DNA from: Prorocentrum cordatum
Taxonomy: Eukaryota > Sar > Dinophyceae > Prorocentrales > Prorocentraceae
Assembly (NCBI GenBank): GCA_963575745.1
Contig: CAUYUJ010016157.1
Span: 229,311 to 293,310 of the forward strand
Direction of reading: 5' to 3'
DNA: 64,000 nucleotides
Shown here piece after piece: positions 51,062 to 60,767 of this stretch; positions within the stretch are counted from its first letter, which is position 1, and each line of letters starts with the position of its first letter. The translations under genes and the position numbers were made by a program. The notes under the pieces were generated by a model. That model saw only the letters and a list, made by a program, of their open reading frames with translations, had not been told where the DNA came from and searched no databases.

Positions 51062-52960
51062 ATCCCAGGCGATCCCAGGCGCCCCCAGGCGCTCCCAAGC
51101 GACCCCAGGCGCTCCCATGCGCTCCAGAAGCGTCCCCAAGCGTTCCAGCAGCGCTCCCAAGCGTTCCAGCAGCGCTCCCAGGCGCTCCCCAGGCGCGCTG
51201 AAGGTTCCTGGGGAGCTCTGGAGAGCTCCTGGGGAGCTCCTGGGGGCTGGGGTGCTCCTGGTAGGCTTCTTCTCGCAAGCACCTCCACTGAGCCTTCCCG
51301 GGTGCTCCCCAGCCTGTAAGAGCTTCCTACACCACCCGCGTTGTCCCATTCCCTTGGGCTTCGGGCTCCAAGCGGCCCAAAGATGAGTTTGTGACCCCCG
51401 GGCCTTGTTTCTGTTGCTCCTGGTTCGGACGGGCTGGTGCTGCGCGAACGGGTTTGCGCGGGAGCTACACGTCGCGCGGGGTCGACCCGCAAAAACTGCC
51501 ACGACAGAGCGCGCGCACGCAAAACACCTTCGACGACACACGCGCTCCGTACTTAGGCGCGCCGGCGGTCTGCTCCCAGGCGATCCCAGGCGCCCCCAAG
51601 CGCTTCCACGCGCTCGCAAGAGCTCCCAGGCGCTCCCAGGCGCTCCCAAGCGCTCCCAGGCGCTCCCACGCGCTCCAGAAGCGCCCCTTAAGCGCTCCCA
51701 GGCGCTCCCAGACGTTCCAGAAGCGCGCCCAAGCGCTCCCCAAGCTCTCCCAAGCGCACCCAGGCGTTCCCAGGCGCTCCCGGGCGCTCCCAAGCGTCCC
51801 CAGGCGCTCCCAAGCGATCCCCAGGCGCGCTGAAGGCTCCGGAGGAGCTCTGGAGAGCTCTCGGAGAGTTCCTGGAAAGCTCCTGGGGGCTGGGGTGCTG
51901 CTTGGAGGCTTCTTTTCGCAGGCACCTCCACTGAGCAGCCTTCCCGGGTGCTCCCCAGCCTTTAAGAGCTTCCTAGACCGCCCGCGTTGTCCCATTCCCT
52001 TAGGTTTCGGGCTCCAAGCGGCCCGGAGATGAGTTTGTGACCCCCGGCCCTTGTTTTTGTTGCTCCTGCTTCGGACGGGCCGGTGCTGCGCGAACGGGTT
52101 TGCGCGGGAGCTACCCGTCGCGCGGGGTCGACCCGCAAAACTGCCACGACAGAGCGGCGACACGCGAGTTCCGTACAGGCGATCCCAGGCGCTCCCAAGC
52201 GCTTCCACGCGCTCGCAAGCGCTCCCAGGCGTTCCCAGGCGCTCCCACGCGCTCCCACGCGCTCCAGAAGCGCCCCTAAGCGCTCCCAGGGGCTCCCAGG
52301 CGCTCCCAGACGTTCCAGAAGCGCGCCCAAGCGCTCCCCAAGCTCTCCCAAGCGCACTCAGGCGCTCCCAGGCGCTCCTGGGCGCTCCCAAGCGTCCCCA
52401 GGCGCTCCCAAGCGATCCCCAGGCGCGCTGAAGGCTCCGGAGGAGCTCTGGAGAGCTCTCGGAAAGCTCCTGGAAAGCTTCTGGGGGCTGGTGGGGTGCT
52501 CCTGGGAGGCTTCTTTTCGCAGGCACCTCCACTGAGCAGCCTTCCCGGGTGCTCCCCAGCCTGTAAGAGCTTCCTAGACCGCCCGCGTTGTCCCATTCCC
52601 TTCGGTTTCGGGCTCCAAGCGGCCCGGAAATGAGTTTGTGACCCCGGCCCTTGTTTTTGTTGCTCCTGTTTCGGGCGGGCCGGCGCTGCGCGAACGGGTT
52701 TGCGCGGGAGCTACCCGTCGCGCGGGGTCGACCCGCAAAAACTACAACGACAGAGCGCGCGCAAGCAAAACACCTTCGGCGACACACGCGCTCCGTACTT
52801 GGGCGCGCCGGCGGTCTGCTCCCAGGCTCCCCCAAGCGCTTCCACGCGCTCGCAAGCGCTCCCAGGCGCTCCAAGGCGCTCCCAGGCGCTCCCAAGCGCT
52901 CCCGACGGTGTCAGGCGCCCCCAGGCGCTCGCAAGTGCTCCCAAACGCTGGCCTTCCCGG
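50990..52960 (+). repeat. AGGCGCTCCC satellite with ~600-bp higher-order repeat
   Basis: The basic 10-bp unit AGGCGCTCCC/AAGCGCTCCC alternates with a ~400-bp conserved insert starting AAGG(T/C)TCC at 51201, 51833 and 52431 (periods 632 and 598). Each insert contains CTTCCCGGGTGCTCCCCAGC, GCGTTGTCCCATTCCCTT, GCGCGAACGGGTTTGCGCGG and CGTCGCGCGGGGTCGACCCG. The long frames on both strands repeat with the array. Confidence 0.85.
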
Positions 52961-55420
52961 GCCCTGGGAGCTCTGGAATCGCCACAGAGCGCCCTTGGCG
53001 CGCCCAGGAGCGCCCTGGGCCTTGGGCGGCTGCTAATTCACCGTGGCGTGCGCTTGGGGTGCACTGGGAGGGCCCTGGGAGGGCCCCGGGAGGGCCCTGG
53101 GAGGGTCCCAGGAGGACCCTGGGCGGCTGCTAATTCACCGCGGCGTGCGCCTGGGATGCCCTGGGAGCGCCCTGGGAGAGCACTGGGAGCTCTGGAATCG
53201 CAACAGAGCGCCCCTGGCGCGCCCAGGAGCGCCCTGGGCCCTGGGCGGCTGCTAATTCACCGTGGCGTGCGCCCTGGGGAAGCCCTGGGAGGGCCCCGGG
53301 AGGGCCCTGGGAGACCCCGGGAGGGCCCTGGGCGGCTGCTAATTCACCGTGGCGTGCGCCTGGGGTGCCCTGGGAGGGCTCTGGGAGGGCCTTGGGAGCT
53401 CTGGAATCGCCACAGAGTGCTCCTGGCGCGCCCAGGAGCGCCCTGGGCCTTGGGCAGCTGCTAATTCACCGTGGCGTGCGCTTGGGGTGCCCTGGTGAAT
53501 TCTGGGAGGGCCCCGGGAGGGCCCTGGGCGGCTGCTAATTCACCGTGGCGTGCGCCTGGGATGCCCTGGGAGGGCCCTGGAAGGTCTGGAATCGCCACAG
53601 AGCGCCCCTGGCGCACCCAGGAGTGCCCTGTGCCCTAGGCGGCTGCTAATTCACGGTGGCGTGCGCCTGGGGTGCCCTGGGGAAGCCCTGGGAGGGCCCC
53701 GGGAGGGCCCTGGGAGGGCCCTGGGAGGGCCCCGAGCGGTTGCTAATTCACCGTGACGTGCGCCTGGGATGCCCTGGGAGGGCCCTGGGAGGGCTCTGGG
53801 AGCTTCGAGCGCCCCTGGCGCGCCCAGGAGCGCTCTGGGCCCTGAGCGGCTGCTAATTCACCGTGGCGTGCGCCTGGGGCGCTCTGGGGAAGCCTTGGGA
53901 GGGCTTCGGGAGGGCCCTGGGAGGGTCCCAGGAGGACCCTGGGCGGCTGCTAATTCACCGTGGCGTGCGCTTGGGATGCCCTGGGATGGCCCTGGGAGGG
54001 CCCTGGAAGCTTTGGAATCGCCACAGAGTGCTCCTGGCGCGCCCAGGAGCGCCCTGGGCCCTGGGCGGCTGCTAATTCACCGTGGCGTGCGCTTGGGGTG
54101 CCCTGGTGAAGCCCTGGGAGGGCCCCGGGAAAGCCCTGGGAGAGCCCCGGGGAGCCCTGGGCGGCTGCTAATTCACCGTGGCGTGCGCTTGGGGTGCCCT
54201 GGGAGGGCCCTGGGATGGTCCTGGAAGCTCTGGAATCGCCACAGAGCGCACCTGGCGCGCCCAGGAGCGCCCTGGGTTCTGGGCGGCTGCTAATTCACAG
54301 TGGCGCGCGCCTGGGGTGCCCCACTGGGGAACCCCTGGGAGGGCCCCAGGAGGGCCCTGGGAGGGCCTTGGGCTGCTGAAACCGTGGCGTGCGCCTGGGA
54401 TGCCCTGGGAGGGCCCTGGGAGGGCTCTGGGAGCTCTGGAATCGCCACAGAGCGCCCCTGGCGCGCCTAGGAGTGCCCTGGGTTCTGGGCGGCTGCTAAT
54501 TCACCGTGGCGTGCGCCTGGGGTGCCCTGGGGAAGCCTTGGGAGGGCCCCGGGAGGGCCCTGGGAGAGCCCCGGGAGGGCCCTGGGCGGCTGCTAATTCA
54601 CCGTGGCGTGCGCCTGGGATGCCCTGGGAGGGCCCTGGGAGGGCTCTGGGAGCTCTGGAATCGCCACAGAGCGCCCCTGGCGCGCCCAGGAGCGCCTTGA
54701 GCCCTGGGCGGCTGCTAATTCACCGTGGCGTGCGCCTGGGGTTTCCTGGGAGAGCCCTGGGAGGGCCCCGGGAGGGCCTTACGATCTCTGGAATCGCAAC
54801 AGAGCGCCCCTGCCGCGCCCAGGAGCGCCCTGGGCCTTGGGCGGCTGCAAATTCACCGTGGCGCGGGAGGGCCCTGGGAGAGCCCCGGGAGGGCCTTGGG
54901 CGGCTGCTAATTCACCGTGGCGTGCGCCTGGGATGCCCTGGGAGGGCCCTGGGAGGGCCCTGGGAGCTCTGGAATCACCACAGAGCGCTCCTGGCGCGCC
55001 CAGGAGCGCCCTGGGCCCTGGGCGGCTGCTAATTCACCGTGGCTAATTCACCGTGCGCCTGGTCTGGGGGGGGCCCTGGCGCGCCCGAGTCGCGAGGGAC
55101 GTCCCCGGGGCGCCCAGGAGCGCCCTGGGGCCCTGGGCGGTGGCAAATTCACCGTGCGCCTGGTCGGACCCCGCGGGCGGTGGCTAATTCACCGCGCGCC
55201 TGGTCTGGAGGACCCTTGGGGCGCCCGAGTCGCCAGGAGACGCCCCTGGGGCGTCCAGGAGCGCCCTGGGGCCTTGGGCGGTGGCCAATTCACCGTGCGC
55301 CTGGTCTGGGGGTTCCCTGGGTCGCCCGTCAAGCCAGGTAATGTCTTCGGGGCGCCCAAGCGCCCCCTGGGTCGGGCCTGGGCGGCTGCCAATTCACCGT
55401 GCGCCTGGTCGGGTCCACCC
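52960..55420 (+). repeat. ~100/120-bp satellite, about 20 copies
   Basis: Each unit has GGCTGCTAATTCACCGTGGC followed by GTGCGCCTGGG. Two variants alternate: a ~95-bp type made of GGGAGGGCCC(C/T) and a ~120-bp type with CTCTGGAATCGCCACAGAGC and GCGCGCCCAGGAGCGCCCTG. The last five copies (55040-55420) are a diverged GTGGC(A/T)AATTCACCGTGCGC subtype. Confidence 0.88.
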
Positions 55421-55889
55421 AGGATTCCCCGCTGGGGCCCGCTTTGCCAGGAAACGTCTTTTGCCAGCCAGCCGATCGGGTGGTCCACCCTGCAAAACTT
55501 TAAGATACGAGGTAGAAAAAAATTGCAAGTGGTAATTCGTGACCGTTTACAGTTTTTTTTTTTATGTTGGCGCCGCCGCAGGGCCCCGAGCAGGCGCACG
55601 GCGAATTAGTCTGATGTTTTGGGGTTATAAGTCTCTTTGACGATCGCCCAGGCGGGCACAGGATAATCGCTTGCGCGTAAGCCGCATCATTGATAATGAG
55701 ATAAGGCCCTCGCGGGCCATGCCTGACGGCAACCGAGACTCACCTGGGCAGACCTGTGATTCACGTACGGCCAGGAGGTAGTCTGACTGCGAGGTGCCAG
55801 TTAGGGCGCTCGCCGCCTAAATGGGCGGGTGGATACGGGCCAAGCGGCCCTGGGCGAGTTTAGGGCCTGCATTGGCGCAAGCGCGCGCT
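55421..55889. other. No supportable gene
   Basis: Non-repetitive apart from a T-run at 55552-55563. No motif or credible frame. Confidence 0.5.
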
Positions 55890-56045
55890 GGCTGCGACCC
55901 CCCCCACACATCAAGGTTGTTGGGGGGGATCGCTGCCCAAGCCGCGCGCGCCGCGGTTAGTCGCACTCCCGCCCCAGACCACCCAGAGTGAAGCCTTTTA
56001 GGGTTTAGGGTTTCTCCCCCCAACCCCCCTATCACGGGGGGCTGT
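55890..56045 (+). repeat. Hairpin / telomere-motif module 3
   Basis: Stem GCGACCCCCCC with GGGGGGGATCGC around a loop containing ACATCAAGGTTGT, nearly the module 1 loop, flanked by GCGCGCG arms. Then CACTCCCGCCCCAGACCACC, TTTTAGGGTTTAGGGTTT (55996-56013), and a second hairpin CCCCCCTATCACGGGGGG. Stem bases differ from module 1 on both arms together. Confidence 0.75.
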
Positions 56046-56525
56046 CGAAGTGGCGCGCGCAGGCGATCGCCGACGCGGCCGCGGCAATGCGCATCCACGC
56101 GAGCACGCGCGCAGGGCTGCCCCTGGCGCAGCATGTCCGTGCGTTGCCGCGTTTGCCTTCGGCACTGGGTTGTGCCACTGGTGTGCGAATGCTGGGAAGC
56201 GCGCGCGCGGTCGCGGCCGTGGCAATGCGCGCCTATGCGGGCACGCGCGCAGGGTGCATGGCGCTGGCGCGTCAGCTCGCCTCGTCGATGAGGCAGCTGT
56301 TGCGCCTTCGGCAGCGGGCTTCGCCGTTGGGCTGCCGCTGGCGCAGCAGATCCACAGGGGTCCGCATTTGCTTTCGGCGTCGGAAAGCAGCACTGCGAGG
56401 GCGCTGGCGCGGCAATCCCATGGGCCCCCGTGGGCCTCGAGCGAGTAGCCGCGCCGTCGGGCTCCTCGCTGACGGCGACGCGCACGGCAGTTGTATTCGC
56501 CCGCGGCTTTGGGTTTTGCTTTGAG
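56046..56525 (+). repeat. Diverged GCGCGC-rich repeat area
   Basis: Recurring GCAATGCGC(A/G)(T/C)C(C/T)A, GCACGCGCGCAGGG and CTTCGGC(A/G) motifs at 100-170-bp spacing suggest old tandem units. Long frames on both strands have no domain. Confidence 0.45.
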
Positions 56526-57370
56526 GTCGCCCCCGCTGAAGCGATTGCAATCATCGACGCAGACGCTGTCGACGCGAGCTTCGGAAGGCGGGAGGAGGAG
56601 CGCGAGGGGGTGGGTCTGGCACCCCCTCGCTACGATGCGCGCGCATGGCTGCGGCAGCACGTCCATGGCAGACCCCCTGGAATGCCTTGGGGGAGCTCTC
56701 TGGGAGCGCTGGAAGAGCGCCTCGACCTTTCCCCAGGATGGAAGCACGTGGGAGCGTCTGGGAGCGCGGCAGGACACGCAGAGTGCACCGCGAGCGCGAG
56801 CCGTGAATTGCCCGTTGGGCTTGACCGTTGGCGTCGCCCCCGCTGAAGCGATTGCATTGTCGACGCAGCCGCCGTCGGCGCGAATTTCGCACTTGGTAGC
56901 GCCCAAAGGCCGGAGAGCGAAGAGACCCTCGGGGACGGGAAATCTTTCCTGGAGAGCTCTGGGGGGCTCTCCTGAAGCGCTTCTGCTGGAAGGGGGAGCG
57001 CGATGGGGGTGGGTCTGGCACCCCCTCGCTACGACGCGCGTGCACGGCTGCTGCAGCACCTCCATGGCAGACCTCTGGGAATGCCTTGGGGGAGCTCTCT
57101 GGGAGCGCTGGGAGAGCGCCTCGAGGTTTCCCCAGGATGGAAGCACGTGGGGGCGTCTGGGAGCGTGACAGGACACGCAGAGTGCACCGCGAGTGCGGGC
57201 CGTGGGTTGTCCATTGGGCAGAACCGTTGGCGTCGCCCTCGCTGAAGCGGTTGCATTGTCGACGCAGCCGCCTTCGGCGCGAATGTCGCATGGCTGGAGA
57301 GGGAGCGCGAGGGGGTGGGTCTGGCACCCCCTCGCCACGATGCGCGCGCACGGCTGCGGCAGCACCTGCA
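56526..57370 (+). repeat. 307/399-bp tandem repeat with conserved hairpin
   Basis: Units start GTCGCC(C/T)(C/T)CGCTGAAGCG at 56526, 56833 and 57232 (the third is partial). Each carries a near-perfect inverted repeat CGAGGGGGTG...CACCCCCTCG around GGTCTGG. The 399-bp unit has about 92 extra bases after CGAATTTCGCAC. Confidence 0.85.
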
Positions 57371-57374
57371 TTGC

Positions 57375-58017
57375 GGGGGAGCGCCGGGAAGCGCCGCCAG
57401 GGAGCGCTGCCGAGTGCTTGCGAATGCATGAAAACGCTTGGGAGCGCCATGTGACCGCTTGGACTGCTCAAGCGCGCTTGGGAACGCCGGGGAGCGCTTG
57501 GGACCACTTGTGGTAGCTTGGGAGCGCATGGGAGCGCTTGGGAGCGCTTGGGAGCGTGCTGGGAGCGTACCGGGAGCGCCTGGGAGCGCGCCGGAGCGCC
57601 TGGGAATGCTTCGGAGCGCCCCGGAGCGCTCGGAGGCGCCAGGGAGCGCTTGCGCGCAGGGAGCGCCTGAGCAGGCTGGGGGCGCCTGGGAGCGTGCAGG
57701 GAGCGCTTGCGAGTACCTGGGAGCGCTCGGGAGCGCCAGGGAGCGCTTGGGAGCGCCTGGGAGCGTGCCGGGAGCGCCTGAGAGCGCCGGGGAGCGCCAT
57801 GCGCTTGGGAGCGCTGGGGGGCGCTTGGGAGCGTGCCGAAAGCGCCGGGGGGCGCTTGGGAGCGCCTGGGAACCCTCGGGAGCGCTGGGGAGCGCCTGGG
57901 AACGCTTGGGAGCGCCTGGGAGCGCCTGGAAGCGCTTGGGAGCGCTTGGGAGCGCCTGGGAGCGCTTGGGGGCGCTTGGGAGCGCTTGGGAGCGCTTGGG
58001 AGCGCTGGAGAGCACCT
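57375..58017 (+). repeat. GGGAGCGCCT satellite
   Basis: About 60 copies of a 10-bp unit GGGAGCGC(C/T)T. This is the exact reverse complement of the AGGCGCTCCC unit at 50,990-52,960. Confidence 0.9.
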
Positions 58018-58030
58018 GGGACGTGCGCCA

Positions 58031-58115
58031 GCCGAAAGGACGCCGCATGCTGTATTTTCATATGTGTTGCGGCCCCACGGACGGCCGAAAGGGCGCCGCA
58101 TGCTGTATTTTCATA
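58031..58115 (+). repeat. 32-bp direct repeat, two copies
   Basis: GCCGAAAGG(A/G)CGCCGCATGC then TGTATTTTCATA at 58031-58062 and 58084-58115. Confidence 0.9.
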
Positions 58116-58341
58116 GGTTTGGAGCCCCAGGGGATGTAGGCGCGCGCAGCGAACCCACTGGCTGGGCCGAGGGTTAAGGGTTCTATTCATTTCTCGGAGC
58201 ACTCACAAGGCATCCCCGCGGGGGAGCGCATCCTCCTCAGCGCTACGCGTTCGTCGGTGCGGCGTTCGCGCATGGGCGGACTCGCTGATCGCTCGGCCAG
58301 GCGCCACGGGCTTCTGACGATGCACCGCCCGTGGCTTGCAG

Positions 58342-58390
58342 TTTAGGGTTTAGGGTTTAGGGTTTAGGGTTTAGGGTTTAGGGTTTAGGG
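58342..58390 (+). repeat. Interstitial telomere-like repeat (TTTAGGG)7
   Basis: Seven perfect units, G-rich strand on plus. They are preceded by the hairpin GCCACGGGC...GCCCGTGGC (58305-58335). Confidence 0.95.
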
Positions 58391-58503
58391 CTTCTCTTAG
58401 CGCAGCGGCCGACAGTCCAGGCAATGCTGCCCCCCCTTCGGCAAGCTTGATCCCTGGGGTGCAGCAGGTGCATTTAAATGCGCTTGCTGGTGTAAGCGCA
58501 AAA

Positions 58504-58589
58504 GATGCGCTCACGTGTTATCACGTCTTGACGTGAGCGCATCATATGCGCTCACGATTCACCACGCACACATGAGATGCGTGCGTGGT
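58504..58589 (+). other. Pair of adjacent perfect hairpins
   Basis: GATGCGCTCACGT (58504-58516) pairs with ACGTGAGCGCATC (58531-58543), a 13-bp stem with a 14-nt loop. ACCACGCAC (58561-58569) pairs with GTGCGTGGT (58581-58589), a 9-bp stem. A third TGCGCTCACG lies between them. Confidence 0.8.
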
Positions 58590-58749
58590 TCGACTTAGCG
58601 TTAGCGTTGCTTTTCGCACGACGAGCAACGCATGCGGCGACCGATGGGACCGTCGTCGTTCATGATCGCGCGCCGCCAAAGCGCGCGCGATAAAGTAGTG
58701 CCTCGCGCGCTCCAAGACGCGCGATCGAGGCACGCACGTGTGCCGAGCG

Positions 58750-59035
58750 CATCCTTCTTCACATCCTCATCCTCCTCCTTCTCCTGCTCCTCCTTCTCCT
58801 CCTCCTTCTCTTCCTCCCTTCCCTCCGCCTCGTTCTCCTCCTCCTTCTTCTTTTCGTCCTCCTCCTCCCCCTGTCGCTCCTCCTCCTCTGCGGAGGCCGC
58901 CGCAGGAAAAGGAAGGAGCAGGGGGAGGAGGAGGAGGGGGGAGGAGGAAGAGGAGGAGGGGGAGAGGGAGGAGGAGCAGGACGAGAAGGGAGGAGGAGGA
59001 GGAGGAGGAGGAGGAGGAGCATCCATGTCTCCAAC
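58750..59035 (+). repeat. CTC...GGA inverted microsatellite
   Basis: About 130 bp of (CTC)n/TTC is followed, after TGCGGAGGCCGCCGCA, by about 120 bp of (GGA)n. The strand can fold back on itself. Confidence 0.85.
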
Positions 59036-59199
59036 ACAGCTTGTCGTATACACTTGAAATGCATGAGCGGGCCGAGAGGTGCAATGTGAAAGAAAGGTTC
59101 TGTACCTGACGTTTCGCGCACCCCTCCAGCCCATCAAGAAACGATTGATAAGCCAAGTAGCCCCTTGAAAACATTTCGGGGGGCATCATCTTGGAACCC

Positions 59200-59578
59200 T
59201 CTCATCCTCTCCCTTCCCTCCTCCTCCTCCGTCTCCTCCTCCTCCTCCGCCTCCTCCCCCTTCCCCTGTCCTCCTGCTCCCGTGTCCTTCCTTCCTCTTC
59301 TTCCTGTCCTCCTCCTCCTCCTCCTCCTCCTCCTCCTCCTCCTTCCCTCCTTCCCTCCCCTCCCCCTCCTCCATTCAGGCCCCTCCGCCTCGTCCTCGTC
59401 CTCCTCCCCCTCCTCCTCCTCCTCCTCCTCCTCCTCGCTTCATCCTTCTCCCTCCCTCCCCCTCCCCCTCATCATCCTCCTCCTCATCCTCGTCCGGATC
59501 CTCCTCCTCCACCTCGATCCTCCTCGATCCTCCTCCTCTTCCTCCTCCTCCTCCTCCTCCTCCTTCCTCCCCCAATCT
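59200..59578 (+). repeat. (CTC)n microsatellite
   Basis: About 380 bp of CTC/TCC pyrimidine sequence ahead of exon-like sequence at 59.6 kb. It could act as a polypyrimidine tract. Confidence 0.9.
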
Positions 59579-59778
59579 GAGAACGTTCTTGGAGCCACCT
59601 CGGGCCATCCTGGGTACCATCTGCCACCTCGGACCCCCTATGGCCCTCGAGGCCGAGAGAGAAGGGGTGAAGGGGTATTGGAAGAGGAAGAGCCTGCTAG
59701 TGGGGAGCCTCCCAACTCCATGATGCCTCCTCCATACCTACCTCCTCGTACAAGCCATTTGGGCTCAGGCGTCTTTGA
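59579..59778 (+). other. Possible upstream exon of the acidic-protein gene
   Basis: One frame reads TSGHPGYHLPPRTPYGPRGR, EEEEPASGEPPNSMMPPPYL and PPRTSHLGSGVFDARSVPGS, with a natural, Pro-rich composition. It is in a different frame from the following exon, and I cannot place a splice between them. Confidence 0.35.
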
Positions 59779-60444
59779 CGCCAGATCGGTGCCAGGCAGT
59801 TGGCTGATCGACGCCTCCTCGGACCCTCGGCCTCGCAGTTGGCCATGCCCCCGCTCCCTGGCTACCAGGGCTCCGCCCAGGAGCTCGCCGAGGCCATCAA
59901 GCCATTCTCGGTCAATGCGAGCTGGTTGAGCTACCCAACCAGTGGAGTGTCTCGGCAGCATGTGAGGAAAAATCGACGATTGGTGATCGCCCTCATGCAG
60001 CTTCAGCCGAACTTGACCTTCCAGGCGAAGAAAACCAATGAGGCGATGCAAGAGGTTCTCACTGATACGCGGAGCAGCTGGCCCACGGACCTTCCAAGTA
60101 GACACGATGCGGTGTGGGTCAAGACTTACAGCGAGCGGATCCGCAGGTTGTGCAGCCACGTTCAGAGGGCGATCCGCAACGAGAACAGCTGGGTCGATGA
60201 TGCATTGCGCATGGAGGACGCCCAGGCCGCCGTGTCATCAGACGAATGCTTAGAGGAGCACGGCGGCATCGATCCCAACACCATCGGCACCGCCAGCCAG
60301 CAGGTCGAGGACCTCGACGAGTGGGACGATTCGGACGACGATGATCTCGAGGTCGAGGAGGAAGAGCCCAGATGCTACGTCTACGGCTACGACCCCGCCA
60401 AGGAGATGGCCTGGCGTGTGACCGCTGGCAAGCACCAGCGCAAG
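59779..60444 (+). CDS. Acidic-protein gene, exon with helical and Asp/Glu-rich parts
   Basis: Open from 59779 after a stop at 59776. ATG candidate at 59845 (MPPLPGYQGSAQELAEAIKP). It reads RQHVRKNRRLVIALMQLQPN, ERIRRLCSHVQRAIRNENSW, then an acidic segment (DEWDDSDDDDLEVEEEEP) and YVYGYDPAKEMAWRV. Codon use and composition look like real protein, unlike the repeats around it. It ends at AAG before GAGTAAGG. Joined to the exon at 60768 it continues in phase 0 (KHQRKEWACLYKKPDK). I know no family for it. Confidence 0.6.
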
Positions 60445-60767
60445 GAGTAAGGGTAAACCAGCTCATGCACCCCCCCTTCCTCACAGAAGGGGTCGGTGGA
60501 AGGAGAAGGAGAAGGAAGATGACAACAGAGAGAGAGAGAGAGTGAGGAGGAGGAGGAGGATGAGGAGCAGGAGGAGGAGGAGGTGGAGGAGGAGGAAGAG
60601 GAGGAGGAGGAGGGGAGGAGGAGGAGGAGGAGGAGGAGGAGGAGGAGGAGGAGGGAGGAGGAGGAGGAGGAGGGAGGAGGAGGAGGAGGAAGAGGAGTAG
60701 GAGGAGGAGGGAAGGAAGAGAAGGAGGAGGAGGAGGAGGAGGAGGAGGAGGAGGAGGAGCGCCGCAG
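60445..60767 (+). other. 323-nt intron with GA donor and GAGT direct repeat
   Basis: AAG|GAGTAAGG to CCGCAG|GAGTGG: a non-canonical GA donor with an AG|G acceptor, and GAGT repeated at both junctions. The interior is mostly (GGA)n. GA donors, AG|G acceptors and repeated junction bases have been described for dinoflagellate introns. The match in reading frame across it is the main support. Confidence 0.6.

Noticed and set aside
51465-52895. 476-codon minus-strand frame and similar long frames at 50.4-55 kb
   Set aside because: They translate the AGGCGCTCCC and GGGAGGGCCC satellites into periodic WERLGAPGSA- or PGRALGG-like peptides that repeat with the array.
56551-58101. 516-codon minus-strand frame
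   Set aside because: Translation of the GGGAGCGCCT satellite and the 307/399-bp repeat. Periodic SQALPSAPRR peptides, no domain.
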